A stretch of 64,000 nt of DNA from Niallia circulans NBRC 13626. GTDB taxonomy: Bacteria; Bacillota; Bacilli; Bacillales; Cytobacillaceae. Made by a program: the position numbers and the translations under genes. This document shows positions 38,730 through 48,734 of this stretch, piece after piece. The notes under the pieces are model-generated. The model saw only the letters and a program-made list of their open reading frames with translations. It was not told the origin of the DNA and did no database searches. The stretch is taken from the NCBI RefSeq assembly GCF_001591585.1, contig NZ_BCVE01000001.1, positions 404,773 to 468,772 of the forward strand, written 5' to 3'. The first letter of the stretch is position 1; each line of letters opens with the position of its first letter.

Positions 38730-39901
38730 TAGAATTCCCTCGCGTGTCTATTGTGCTCAGCAATATTAGCTGCAAGCCCTTCAAATCGATCAGCATAAAA
38801 TTGATCGACAATAGCTGCAGCAAGCTCCCAAGCAACAGCATGCTCTGCTACTACGGATGCCGCTGGAACTGCACAACTATCACTGCGTTCAATGCTTGCT
38901 GTAAATTCTTCTTTTGTATCGATATCTACACTCTTTAATGGTTTATATAGGGTAGGAATTGGCTTCATAACGCCTCTTACAACAATTGGCATACCATTTG
39001 TCATTCCACCTTCTAAGCCGCCTAGACGGTTTGTTCTGCGAGAATAACCTTTTTCTTGATCCCATATGATCTCATCATGGACTTCACTTCCTGGCTTTCT
39101 AGCAGCTTCAAATCCTATCCCAATTTCTACTCCCTTAAATGCATTTATACTCATGATTGCAGCAGCAAGCTTCGCATCTAATTTACGGTCATAGTGTACA
39201 TAACTTCCCACACCAATCGGCATACCTTCCACAATTACTTCTACTACACCGCCAATGGAATCGCCATTTGCTTTCGCTTCATCAATGGCATTCATCATTT
39301 TTAAGCCTGCTTCTTCATCTAAACAGCGAACAGGAGAATTTTCCGTAATTTCCTTAAGTTTTTCAATCGACTCATAATTAGTTATATTTGATTTTATACC
39401 ACCAATTTCGACAACATGTGAGGCAACTTTAATCCCTAGTAAGTCAAGGAGCTTTTTCGCCACCGCCCCTGCTGCTACACGAACTGTCGTTTCACGGGCA
39501 GAAGATCTCTCTAATACATTTCTCATATCACGATGACCATATTTAATGGCGCCATTTAAATCTGCATGTCCTGGACGTGGACGACTTATTTTTCGTTTGA
39601 TTTCGTTTGCTTCCGCTTCATCAATTGGATCCTGTCCCATAACTTTGGTCCAATGCTTCCAATCATTATTTTCTACAATCAATGAAACCGGTGAACCTAA
39701 CGTATAGCCATGTCTAATACCGCCGCCAATTTCAACGGTATCGGTTTCTATTTGCATTCTTCTTCCTCTGCCATGCCCCTTTTGCCTTCTAGCTAACTCC
39801 TTATTTATATCTTCAGCTAATAAAGGCATTCCAGCCGGAAGTCCTTCGATAATTGTAATTAATTTGGGACCATGTGACTCCCCAGATGTTAAATATCTCA
39901 T
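38729..39901 (-). CDS. aroC: chorismate synthase
   Basis: A 390-aa FMN-dependent lyase (aroF in B. subtilis nomenclature) that makes chorismate, the branch point for Tyr, Phe, Trp, folate and menaquinone. It shows GESHGPKL at the start, [39 protein letters not shown] and SPVRCLD. It is the first gene of the aromatic run and lies 195 bp after cheR. Confidence 0.96.
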   Translation of the reverse strand: MRYLTSGESHGPKLITIIEGLPAGMPLLAEDINKELARRQKGHGRGRRMQIETDTVEIGGGIRHGYTLGSPVSLIVENNDWKHWTKVMGQDPIDEAEANEIKRKISRPRPGHADLNGAIKYGHRDMRNVLERSSARETTVRVAAGAVAKKLLDLLGIKVASHVVEIGGIKSNITNYESIEKLKEITENSPVRCLDEEAGLKMMNAIDEAKANGDSIGGVVEVIVEGMPIGVGSYVHYDRKLDAKLAAAIMSINAFKGVEIGIGFEAARKPGSEVHDEIIWDQEKGYSRRTNRLGGLEGGMTNGMPIVVRGVMKPIPTLYKPLKSVDIDTKEEFTASIERSDSCAVPAASVVAEHAVAWELAAAIVDQFYADRFEGLAANIAEHNRHAREF

Positions 39902-40050
39902 AATGAATCCTTTCTCCCTTCAACGCTTTAAAGTGATTATGTTCCAATATAACATACCAATCCTGTTATGAATAGTGAAAATCTAAAAATCCTCGTAAAA
40001 TATTACCACGTGATTATCCTATCCATAAGAAAAATAGCAATCATGTAAAC

Positions 40051-40093
40051 AATGGCAAAACAACAATAATTTTTGCCATGTTGTTTTGCCATT
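40051..40093 (-). terminator. hairpin immediately after cheR
   Basis: Perfect 14-bp arms AATGGCAAAACAAC/GTTGTTTTGCCATT with a 15-base loop that itself carries another TTTTGCCAT copy. It starts four bases past the cheR stop. The T-rich tail is weak, so it may protect the 3' end or terminate poorly. Confidence 0.65.
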
Positions 40094-40096
40094 AAC

Positions 40097-40870
<774 letters not shown>

Positions 40871-40972
40871 TTAAAATTCCTCACAAGTATAATAAAATCA
40901 ACTACTTTTTAAGTATATACGATTTTCCCACAAAACGGCCAAATTTTATTCCGATTATTCATATAATTACTA

Positions 40973-41153
40973 GAAAAGCGGAAGCGACTGGTTATCGGTG
41001 TACAAACTGGAGGGCACTGACTGAGATAAAGGAAACACGATGAACGTTAGTGAATCGATGTTGACTTATCGTAGGGAAGCGGCCGAAGTTTGCTAGACGA
41101 TAGGAGCTGGAGCCATACATTGAAAAGCGGAAGCGACTGGTTATCGGTGTACA
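40973..41153. repeat. intergenic repeat: 149-bp unit bounded by identical 32-bp direct repeats
   Basis: The 32 bases at 40973-41004 recur exactly at 41122-41153, 149 bp later; both begin GAAAAGCGGAAGCGACTGG. Between them is a more G+C-rich stretch with an internal TTATCGT/ACGATAG inversion. It resembles short intergenic repeats I know from other Bacillaceae, without coding capacity. A decayed relative is at 47366. Confidence 0.9.
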
Positions 41154-41186
41154 TACTCCACGGTACCAAGTTTCTTAGTTTGATCG

Positions 41187-41220
41187 TTCAAATAAAATAG
41201 CTGCCCTGCATAGGACAGCT
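41187..41220 (-). terminator. terminator after ndk
   Basis: AGCTGTCCT/AGGGCAGCT stem with one mismatch and a short loop is followed by ATTTTATTT on the minus strand, 12 bp past the ndk stop. Confidence 0.7.
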
Positions 41221-41232
41221 AAGTAAGCTATA

Positions 41233-41679
41233 TTAGTAAATCCAACCATCTAATAGTTTCTTATACTCTACTAACTCTTCTTCTTTAAAGAATAGCGCAA
41301 TTTCCCTTTGGGCACTTTCAAAACCATCAGATCCATGGATAATATTTTTATGTTTTACTACCCCAAAATCTCCACGTACCGTACCAGGCAAAGCTTCCAA
41401 AGGATCCGTTTTTCCCATCATCATTCTAGCCTTTGCAATGACTTCCTCTCCTTGCCAAACCATTGCAAAAACAGGACCTGAAGTAATAAAATCTACTAAT
41501 TGAGTAAAAAACGGCTTGCCTTTGTGTTCTGCATAATGTTGTTCCGCTAAATTTTCTGTAATATGAATAAGCTTTGCACCAACAAGTTGAAAACCTTTCT
41601 CTTCAAAACGGGTTACTATTTTCCCAATTAAATTTCTTTGTACCCCATCTGGCTTTACCATTAGAAATGTTCTTTCCAT
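41233..41679 (-). CDS. ndk: nucleoside diphosphate kinase
   Basis: A 148-aa enzyme that transfers the gamma phosphate between nucleotides. The phosphohistidine is His115 in [28 protein letters not shown] and [10 protein letters not shown] are the other family marks. Full length. It follows hepT in the Bacillus order hepS-menG-hepT-ndk-cheR. Confidence 0.97.
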   Translation of the reverse strand: MERTFLMVKPDGVQRNLIGKIVTRFEEKGFQLVGAKLIHITENLAEQHYAEHKGKPFFTQLVDFITSGPVFAMVWQGEEVIAKARMMMGKTDPLEALPGTVRGDFGVVKHKNIIHGSDGFESAQREIALFFKEEELVEYKKLLDGWIY

Positions 41680-41814
41680 AAGCTCACTCCTACCATATGT
41701 ATTAGACTAGTAACATGGTCATTCATGAAAAACTTACCACAAAAATCCAATTTATGCAAAAGAAATTTAAAAACGCTTTCATGAAAAAAAGGTTCAAAAG
41801 GTTTGCTTATTCCT

Positions 41815-42777
41815 TTAAAATTTGCGCTTCCCTAAATATTTAGCGATATTATTAAGTGCAGATTTTGCTTTTCCATTTGGCAAATCACGAATAGTTTGCA
41901 AAGCCTTTTTTAAATACAAATCACTAACCTGCAAGGAACGATCGATAGCATCTGTATTTTTGATCATGGAGATAATTTCCATTAACTCTATCTTGGACAT
42001 TCTCTCATGAACAGTTATCACTTTATCGCGCACTTTTTCTTGTTCCATCGCGAATAAAACAGGCAAGGTAATATTTCCTTGAAGTAAATCTCCACCAGCA
42101 GGTTTTCCTAATTCTTCTTCCGTACCAACAAAATCGAGAACATCATCTATAATTTGATAGGACATTCCAACATAATAGCCAAATCGATATAACTTATGTT
42201 GATACTCTTCCTCTACATCAGAAACAATGGCCCCTACTAATGAGCTAGCCGATATTAATAAAGCCGTTTTCCGCTTAATTCGTCGAAAATAATCCCTTAT
42301 ATTTTGATCAAATCGGTATTTATCTTTTATTTGCTGAATTTCACCGATACATACTTCCACTATCGTATTAGCAAGGACTTTGTGAGCAGCAGGCTTATCT
42401 ATCTCACTCATAATTTCTATTGACCTAGCAAAAATATAATCCCCTGTATACATGGCAACTTTATTATCCCATTTTGCTTTAATCGTTGGTTGCCCTCTCC
42501 TTAAATCGGAGTCATCTATAACATCATCATGAACTAATGATGCCATATGAATTAATTCTAATGAAATAGCAGCCTTTTTTATAATTTGAATATCATAGTT
42601 ACCAAACTGTCCAGCAAGCAATACGAATATCGGACGTATTCTTTTGCCGCCTGCTTGCAATAAATGTAACGATGATTCTCTTAAAATGGAAGAGTTCGCC
42701 TGTACCGTTTCTTCCAAAGCTTTCTCAATCTTATCTATATCCGAATTCAAAAATGAGTACATCATTTTTAATTTCAC
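41815..42777 (-). CDS. hepT: heptaprenyl diphosphate synthase component II
   Basis: A 320-aa trans-prenyltransferase subunit that makes the C35 side chain of menaquinone-7 together with HepS. First Asp-rich motif DDVIDD (84-89), second DDVLDF (211-216), and GGKRIRP (43-49) are intact. It starts at GTG 42777 behind GGTGAG. B. subtilis HepT has about 28 extra N-terminal residues, which are not encoded here in a clear way. Confidence 0.95.
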   Translation of the reverse strand: MKLKMMYSFLNSDIDKIEKALEETVQANSSILRESSLHLLQAGGKRIRPIFVLLAGQFGNYDIQIIKKAAISLELIHMASLVHDDVIDDSDLRRGQPTIKAKWDNKVAMYTGDYIFARSIEIMSEIDKPAAHKVLANTIVEVCIGEIQQIKDKYRFDQNIRDYFRRIKRKTALLISASSLVGAIVSDVEEEYQHKLYRFGYYVGMSYQIIDDVLDFVGTEEELGKPAGGDLLQGNITLPVLFAMEQEKVRDKVITVHERMSKIELMEIISMIKNTDAIDRSLQVSDLYLKKALQTIRDLPNGKAKSALNNIAKYLGKRKF

Positions 42778-42867
42778 TAACTACTCACCCAACTTGTATC
42801 GATATTTTGAAATAATTATCCAGCATAAAAATGCTTATGTATAAATTTAATCCTATTTATGAAAAAA

Positions 42868-42955
42868 GAGTCTAAATACAAGGTCAAGAATACAGGATTA
42901 AAATGTAGTCCCCCATCAAAATCCAAATATGCTCTTTGGATTTTGATTTAGACTC
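42868..42955. repeat. nested inverted repeats between menG and hepT
   Basis: An outer pair GAGTCTAAAT (42868-42877) / ATTTAGACTC (42946-42955) encloses an inner perfect 13-bp hairpin (42915-42927 with 42935-42947, 7-base loop). There is no T-run on the minus strand, so it is not a simple terminator of menG. Confidence 0.8.
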
Positions 42956-42973
42956 TCCCCTATGATTGCATAA

Positions 42974-43675
42974 TTATTTATAACCTAAATGAACCGCAGC
43001 AACACCACCAAAATAAGGCTTATATGTCACTTTTTTTAGTCCAGCTTCTTGAAACATCTCAGCTAGTTCTTTCATACCTGGAAAATCACGTGCCGATTCC
43101 TGAAGCCATGAATATTCCTTATAGCTTTTCGCAAATAATTTCCCGAAAACCGGCATAATGTAGCGAAAATAGAAATAGTATCCCTGTCTAAAGATTGGCA
43201 TTGTCGGCTGGGACGTTTCTAAACAAACTACCAATCCACCTGGTTTTACAACTCTTCGCATTTCTTTTAAAACAGTTAAATAATCTGGAACATTTCGCAA
43301 TCCAAAGCCAATTGTCACAAAATCAAACTGATTATCAGGAAACGGCAATTCCATAGCATTCCCATGAATAAGCTCAATATTATCATATTCCGCTGTCTTT
43401 TGTTTGCCGATACTCAGCATATTCTCACTAAAATCAAGTCCAACTACTTTACCGTTTGGTCCAACTTGCTCTGCTAAGCTAATTGTCCAATCAGCTGTTC
43501 CACAGCATACATCTAAACATGCTGCTCCTTTAGGAACATTCATTCTCTTCATCGTGTCTTTTCGCCATAGTTTATGCTGCTGAAAGCTAATGACTGAATT
43601 CATTTTATCGTAATTACCATAAATCTTTTCAAATACATTATGTACCTTTTCTTCTTTAGACTGTTGCTCCTGCAT
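42974..43675 (-). CDS. menG: demethylmenaquinone methyltransferase
   Basis: A 233-aa SAM-dependent methyltransferase (also called UbiE/MenH) for the last step of menaquinone synthesis. It shows the family start [31 protein letters not shown] (about 54-63), [20 protein letters not shown] and [20 protein letters not shown]. It begins six bp after hepS, which ends in an AGGAAGGG site. Confidence 0.96.
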   Translation of the reverse strand: MQEQQSKEEKVHNVFEKIYGNYDKMNSVISFQQHKLWRKDTMKRMNVPKGAACLDVCCGTADWTISLAEQVGPNGKVVGLDFSENMLSIGKQKTAEYDNIELIHGNAMELPFPDNQFDFVTIGFGLRNVPDYLTVLKEMRRVVKPGGLVVCLETSQPTMPIFRQGYYFYFRYIMPVFGKLFAKSYKEYSWLQESARDFPGMKELAEMFQEAGLKKVTYKPYFGGVAAVHLGYK

Positions 43676-43681
43676 TTTTAA

Positions 43682-44473
43682 TTACCCTTCCTCTACGTAC
43701 AATTGTTGTTTATTTAAAGCATTTAATAATTGATAGGTATTTTCTCTAAACACCGTTTGTAATTCAGGAAGATTTTCTAGCATCTCTTCTAGTCGTGAAC
43801 TTGTCTCTTTTAGATATTTATCTAATACGGTAGCTTTATCACTTATAGATAATAAATGGTTTTTATTCTCATACTTATAAAATGTTTCGACGACAATTGA
43901 TCTTTGTGTGCTGTCATATAATTCTTTTTCTTTGCGTATTCGATAAAGAAACAAGTATTCCTCTATAAGTGAGTTCCATCGATCTAATTGATAAAAGTCC
44001 ACAAGCTTTTTAATTAATGCTCCCTCAATATTTTTCAGACTTTCTATTACCTGCTCTATTGTTTTATCATTCTGTTGATAAAAGAATATTTTATTCTCAT
44101 TTACCTCTTTAATTCCTTCTGCTAGGATTTTAAGCATTTTAAAGTCTTCGATTTCCGCTAATATTTTATAATATTGCCCACTATATAAATCCCCTGCTAA
44201 TACTGTTAACTGTCGATTTCTTTCGTTCCCTTTATGCATCTTTTCATTTGTAACAAGCTCATGGGTATCAAGGGCAATTTGTATAAGTGTAATAGTTGCT
44301 GCATATGTAATTATTTCTTGCTTTTTTATATTTGCCTCTAAAAGGACAGATATAATTAGTAATATCTTATGTTCATCTATAACTGGATTTGGTATATGTT
44401 TTTGCAAATAATGATTCGAAGTTCGCTCAATCACTCTTTTTTTTACACTTTCTATTAATTCCTGCATAACCAT
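43682..44473 (-). CDS. hepS: heptaprenyl diphosphate synthase component I
   Basis: A 263-aa mostly helical, non-catalytic partner of HepT. It lacks Asp-rich motifs, as expected for HepS, but has the recognisable LAGDLYSGQYYKILAEIEDF and IIYAATITLIQIALDTHE-type helices. ATG 44473 follows AAGGGTG; an upstream ATG at 44494 and an ATG at 44467 are also in frame. In B. subtilis mtrB and mtrA lie directly upstream; they are missing here. Confidence 0.88.
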   Translation of the reverse strand: MVMQELIESVKKRVIERTSNHYLQKHIPNPVIDEHKILLIISVLLEANIKKQEIITYAATITLIQIALDTHELVTNEKMHKGNERNRQLTVLAGDLYSGQYYKILAEIEDFKMLKILAEGIKEVNENKIFFYQQNDKTIEQVIESLKNIEGALIKKLVDFYQLDRWNSLIEEYLFLYRIRKEKELYDSTQRSIVVETFYKYENKNHLLSISDKATVLDKYLKETSSRLEEMLENLPELQTVFRENTYQLLNALNKQQLYVEEG

Positions 44474-44827
44474 AACATCACCCTTGTTCCCCATTTATTC
44501 CTGGTTTTCTATAATTTTGTTTCTCGCATCTACTTTTAATTAAGACAAGTGAAACCATCTCTCGAAAGATTGTCTATCTATCTTAGAACTACAAATTAAC
44601 AAAGTAAACTTTTTTAAAAAGCCACTTTCCATTTCTATCACATATTCTAATTATTATATCACAAGAAAAAGTAAAGGGATACAATTGGCACTTAGTAAAG
44701 GTTCTGCTTTATCTTTTCCGAATTAACTGAACATAATTCAGTTTTGTTACTCTGCACCATGAAAAAACAACAGAAAAAAACCGCGATAATTTTCGCGGTT
44801 TTAGTGAAATACTATTATTGTATGTAA
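44474..44827. other. hbs-hepS spacer, where mtrA-mtrB would be expected (no gene)
   Basis: This AT-rich 354-bp stretch has no ORF resembling GTP cyclohydrolase I (MtrA) or TRAP (MtrB). It holds the hbs terminator and a weak AACTGAA/TTCAGTT hairpin near 44726. No clear promoter for hepS was identified by eye. Confidence 0.6.
44774..44802 (-). terminator. terminator after hbs
   Basis: AACCGCGA/TCGCGGTT stem with a short loop, followed by seven T on the minus strand, about 25 bp past the hbs stop codon. Confidence 0.9.
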
Positions 44828-45100
44828 TTATTTCACTGCGTCTTTAAGTGCTTTACCTGGTTTAAAAGCAGGAACTTTACTTGCTGCGATTTCAATTTCT
44901 TCACCAGTTTGTGGGTTACGACCTTTACGAGCCGCACGCTCACGTACTTCAAAGTTACCGAAACCGATAAGTTGTACTTTATCACCATCTTTTAAAGCAT
45001 TCAAAATTGTATCGAAAACAGCGTCAACTGCTTTAGTAGCGTCCTTTTTTGATAGTTCACTTGCTTCAGCAACTGCATTGATTAATTCTGTCTTGTTCAT
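44828..45100 (-). CDS. hbs: HU-type histone-like DNA-binding protein
   Basis: A 90-aa DNA-bending protein that compacts the nucleoid. It is nearly identical to B. subtilis HBsu over [21 protein letters not shown], with the beta-arm signature [24 protein letters not shown] 45100 is eight bases after AGGAGG; GTG 45109 is in frame but overlaps the ribosome site. It is monocistronic with a strong terminator. Confidence 0.97.
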   Translation of the reverse strand: MNKTELINAVAEASELSKKDATKAVDAVFDTILNALKDGDKVQLIGFGNFEVRERAARKGRNPQTGEEIEIAASKVPAFKPGKALKDAVK

Positions 45101-45545
45101 GCCTTTCACCTCCTCCCGAGTGTTTCAAATAAAAGCTAAAAATTAGTTTCATATCTTTATTTGTAAACAAATTAACGGAATTATATACGTCCTACTGAAT
45201 TTTTTCTTAATTGAGACCAATTGGTTTCTACTAAAAAGAAATGTCAGTATGAAAAGCCTTAAGCTTTTAATAAAGATTAAGAAACCTTTTATAACGCTAA
45301 TTCCTTTAAAAGATTATCATAATCATTTCTGCATATCAAGAAATTTTATATATTGATAGCAATATTTTCTTATTTTGAAATAAAAGCGTAACATTAAAAC
45401 CATATTTTTACCAATTTCATCCATAATTTGAGCGGAAATGGAACTATTCTCCCGTTGTACCAATAATGTAATAAACGGGTATATTTATAATAAAAGAAAA
45501 GCCTTTTTATTCATTCATCAAAAAAAGAACTCTAGAATAGAGTCC
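45101..45545. other. spoIVA-hbs spacer (no gene)
   Basis: This 445-bp AT-rich region holds the spoIVA terminator at the right end and probably the hbs promoter. A good -10 TATAAT (minus strand, 45180-45185) is present, but its -35 is weak or badly spaced. No small ORF with a ribosome site was found. Confidence 0.5.
45520..45545 (-). terminator. terminator directly after spoIVA
   Basis: GGACTCTA/TAGAGTTC stem with a 3-base loop is followed by seven T on the minus strand, next to the spoIVA stop codon. Confidence 0.88.
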
Positions 45546-47024
45546 TTACAAAATAATTGCTATGAGTCCACCAGAGCCCTCGTTAATAATTCTTTCTAAT
45601 GTTTCTTTCAGTTTATAACGTGCATTTTCTGGCATTAAGGACAATTTTGCTTGTATTCCTTCCCGGACGATGGAACTTAAACTTCTTCCGAAAATATCTG
45701 AATTCCAGATGGATAACGGATCATCTTCAAAATCTTGCATTAAGTATCTTACTAATTCCTCACTTTGCTTTTCTGATCCAATGATTGGTGCAAATTCACT
45801 TTCTACATCCACTTTAATCATATGGATAGATGGCGCAACGGCTTTTAATCTAACCCCAAATCTAGAGCCTTGACGAATGATTTCCGGTTCATCTAAACTC
45901 ATATCCACTAATGATGGAGCTGCAATGCCATACCCAGTTTGTTTCACCATTTTTAAAGCATCTGAGATTTGATCATATTCTGTTTTAGCATGTGCAAAAT
46001 CTTGCATTAATTCTAGTAGGTGGTCTTTTCCTCTAATCTCCACTCCTACAATTTCTTTGAGGATATCATCATATAATTCATCTGGGGCAAACAAATCAAT
46101 TTCTGCGATACCTTGCCCCATTTCTATACCTGCAAGACCAGCATTTTCAATGAATTCATATTCACTAAATTGCGAAACTACTCTATCCACATCTCTTAAT
46201 CTCTTAATGTCTTTAACCGTTTCTTTTACTGCTTCTTGATAATTATCTCTTAACCAATGATTTTCTCTTAATACCATTACCCAGCTTGGTAAGTTTACGT
46301 TTACCTCTAAAACTGGAAACTCGAATAGCGCTTCACGCATAACATTTAACACGTCTGCTTCGCGCATACTTTCTACACTCATGGCGATAACTGGAATATC
46401 ATATTTTTCGGAAAGCTCTTGTTTTAGAGCATCCGTATTAGGATGATATGGCTGAGCACTATTTATAATCATAATAAATGGTTTACCAACCTCTTTTAAC
46501 TCTTCAATTACTCTATTCTCGGCTTCTAGGTAGTTACTTCTTGGAATATCACCAATCGTACCATCCGTTGTAATAACGACTCCAATTGTACTGTGTTCTT
46601 GAATAACCTTTCTTGTTCCTATTTCAGCAGCTTCATGAAATGGAATAGGCTCTTCATACCATGGTGTATTGATCATTCTAGGGCCGTTTTCATCCTCATA
46701 ACCTTGTGCTCCCGGCACAGTATAGCCGACACAATCTACAAGCCTGATATTCACTTCTAATCCTTCATCTACTTTAATAGAGGCCGCTTGATTTGGAACG
46801 AACTTTGGTTCTGTTGTCATAATTGTTTTTCCTGCTGCACTTTGTGGAAGCTCATCTTTAGTCCGAGCTCTATCACCTTCATTGTCCATGTTTGGGATAA
46901 CAACCAATTCCATGAATTTTTTTATAAAAGTTGATTTTCCGGTACGTACTGCTCCTACTACACCTAAGTAAATATCACCGCCCGTTCTTTCGGCAATATC
47001 TTTAAAAATATTTACCTTTTCCAA
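45546..47024 (-). CDS. spoIVA: stage IV sporulation protein A, spore coat ATPase
   Basis: A 492-aa protein that polymerises on the forespore surface and anchors the coat and cortex. The length equals that of B. subtilis. It has an N-terminal NTPase fold with Walker A GAVRTGKS (24-31), the DCVGYTVPG loop, and a conserved C-terminus ending in GSGGLIAIIL. TTG 47024 is chosen because AGGAGGGG is well placed and the protein then begins MEKVNIFKDIAERTGG like relatives; an in-frame ATG 47072 is rejected. Usually expressed from sigma-E in the mother cell. Confidence 0.97.
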   Translation of the reverse strand: MEKVNIFKDIAERTGGDIYLGVVGAVRTGKSTFIKKFMELVVIPNMDNEGDRARTKDELPQSAAGKTIMTTEPKFVPNQAASIKVDEGLEVNIRLVDCVGYTVPGAQGYEDENGPRMINTPWYEEPIPFHEAAEIGTRKVIQEHSTIGVVITTDGTIGDIPRSNYLEAENRVIEELKEVGKPFIMIINSAQPYHPNTDALKQELSEKYDIPVIAMSVESMREADVLNVMREALFEFPVLEVNVNLPSWVMVLRENHWLRDNYQEAVKETVKDIKRLRDVDRVVSQFSEYEFIENAGLAGIEMGQGIAEIDLFAPDELYDDILKEIVGVEIRGKDHLLELMQDFAHAKTEYDQISDALKMVKQTGYGIAAPSLVDMSLDEPEIIRQGSRFGVRLKAVAPSIHMIKVDVESEFAPIIGSEKQSEELVRYLMQDFEDDPLSIWNSDIFGRSLSSIVREGIQAKLSLMPENARYKLKETLERIINEGSGGLIAIIL

Positions 47025-47365
47025 GTGATCCCCTCCTGAACTTTTCCTAGTACATGGGATAGAATTATCCATTTAATACTATTAGACAATATATATTTAT
47101 GATGTTGTCCTATCTCTTTATGCCTTATTTTTTATTTTCTCCCCCTTTTTTTTGCTAGTTTTTATTTTAAAGTTATAAGACCTTTGTTTATGAACGTAAA
47201 AATGATGCCCATCCATACGTTTTATTTTTATGAAACTAGCATGAATTCATTTATAAGCTATATTAATCCCATTTTTTCTGTGTATGAATAAATAAAACCT
47301 TCTCTTCAATATATACAAGAAAAAAAGGGATATGACACTTTTTGTTCGCAAATCTATAAAAAACT

Positions 47366-47390
47366 AGAAAAGGGGAAACTGATTATCGGC
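47366..47390. repeat. degenerate copy of the 40973 repeat start
   Basis: The segment TAGAAAAGGGGAAACTGATT followed by ATCGG aligns to the start of the 40973 repeat, with three bases missing and three substitutions. Similarity after that fades. Confidence 0.5.
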
Positions 47391-47459
47391 CAGTCTAGTA
47401 AACTTGCCAATCTGTTGCAATGACATATATCGTTCAAATGCAGCAAAGCGGCGAAAAAC

Positions 47460-47506
47460 AAAAAAAAATCAAAGTAAGAAGTAGGGGAAACTTCTCACTT
47501 TGATTT
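47460..47506 (-). terminator. terminator after gpsA
   Basis: Arms of about 16 bp (AAATCAAAGT and AGAAGT with their complements, one bulge) are followed by nine T on the minus strand. It is 165 bp past the gpsA stop. Confidence 0.82.
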
Positions 47507-47670
47507 CCATTGACTATTTAACCCAAACCCTGTTCATTCCACTAGGTTGCTTCAAAGCATTTTATGTTATTACATACATTTTCGAACCATTAAAACGCCT
47601 AAATTTCCATAAAAAGATTTCGTTCATTCTCCTTTCATAAGAAAGGATTTACAAAGTACACATCTTTTCC

Positions 47671-48720
47671 TTATTCTATGTACTGAGAAGCAAGAATGTT
47701 TATTAAATCTTCCATTTCATTCGTTTTTCCTCTGGCCATTAGGCTTTCGACTGCTTCCTTCGCATCTTTTCCATTGAATAAAATTTCGAATAATGCATTT
47801 GTGATAGGCATCGTAACACCGTATTTTTCGGAAAGCTGATGAGCTGCTTTCGTTGTTCGGATTCCTTCTACAACCATTCCCATTTGCTCCAGCACTTCTT
47901 CTAGTGCATGACCTTTTCCAAGCATATTACCTGCTCGCCAGTTTCTGGAATGAACACTTGTACAAGTAACAATTAAATCTCCAATCCCGGTCAAACCAGC
48001 AAAAGTAAGTGGATTTGCTCCCATTCTTGTACCTAGTCTTGCCATCTCAGCAAGTCCTCTTGTAATTAATGCGGCCTTTGCATTGTCACCAAAACCTAAT
48101 CCATCTGCAATCCCTGCACACACCGCAATAATATTTTTCAATGCCCCGCCAATTTCTACACCAATAAGATCCGGATTTGTGTACACTCGAAAATTATGAT
48201 TGATAAATAAATCTTGTACCAGTTCAGCTTCCTTCATATTTTTAGAAGATACTGTAACAGTCGTCGGATGACGTAAGCTTACTTCCTCCGCATGGCTAGG
48301 TCCAGAGAGTACAACAATACTCTTTCGGATGCTTTCAGGTATCTCTTCCTCCATTATTTCAGAAATTCTAAGTAATGTACCGGGTTCAATTCCTTTACTT
48401 ACATGAACGAACGTTTTTGGTTCGTTAATATACGGGAGTAATTGAGGAATTACCTCACGCATCGCTTTTGTTGGTACAGCTAAAACAATGATATCCACAT
48501 CATGAACACTCTCTTCTAACGAAGTGGTGCCTTTTACTTCATTGGGTAAGGTAATTCCAGGCAAATATTTACTGTTTTGATGTAAATTATTTATCTCTGC
48601 AATATTTTTCTCATCTTTTCCCCAAATATGAATAGTATGACCATTGTCGCCAAGTACTAATGATAGTGCTGTCCCCCAGCTTCCAGCACCAATCATTGCT
48701 ACGGATTTTTTATCTTTCAT
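47671..48720 (-). CDS. gpsA: glycerol-3-phosphate dehydrogenase (NAD(P)+)
   Basis: A 349-aa enzyme giving sn-glycerol 3-phosphate for phospholipids. The nucleotide loop is [31 protein letters not shown] holds the catalytic Lys; [16 protein letters not shown] is typical. ATG 48720 follows GAGG at eight bases; GTG 48729 overlaps the site. It begins 14 bp after der and is cotranscribed with it. Confidence 0.96.
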   Translation of the reverse strand: MKDKKSVAMIGAGSWGTALSLVLGDNGHTIHIWGKDEKNIAEINNLHQNSKYLPGITLPNEVKGTTSLEESVHDVDIIVLAVPTKAMREVIPQLLPYINEPKTFVHVSKGIEPGTLLRISEIMEEEIPESIRKSIVVLSGPSHAEEVSLRHPTTVTVSSKNMKEAELVQDLFINHNFRVYTNPDLIGVEIGGALKNIIAVCAGIADGLGFGDNAKAALITRGLAEMARLGTRMGANPLTFAGLTGIGDLIVTCTSVHSRNWRAGNMLGKGHALEEVLEQMGMVVEGIRTTKAAHQLSEKYGVTMPITNALFEILFNGKDAKEAVESLMARGKTNEMEDLINILASQYIE

Positions 48721-48734
48721 CCTTTCCACCTCTT

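Larger units (their letters stand above)
40871..41232. other. intergenic region with a Bacillaceae-type repeat (no gene)
   Basis: This 362-bp gap between cheR and ndk holds the direct repeat pair described at 40973-41153 and the ndk terminator. No ORF with a ribosome site was seen. Its G+C looks higher than that of the flanking spacers. Confidence 0.7.
47025..47670. other. gpsA-spoIVA spacer (no gene; yphE/yphF not present)
   Basis: This 646-bp AT-rich region holds the gpsA terminator and a degenerate copy of the repeat seen at 40973. B. subtilis has yphE and yphF in this position; no ORF resembling them is seen. The spoIVA promoter should be near its right-hand end of the gene (47030-47200), but I could not place a sigma-E site confidently. 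Confidence 0.6.

Noticed and set aside
40973..41153. CRISPR-like direct repeats
   Set aside because: Only two copies, spacing of 149 bp and no cas genes. It is an intergenic repeat.
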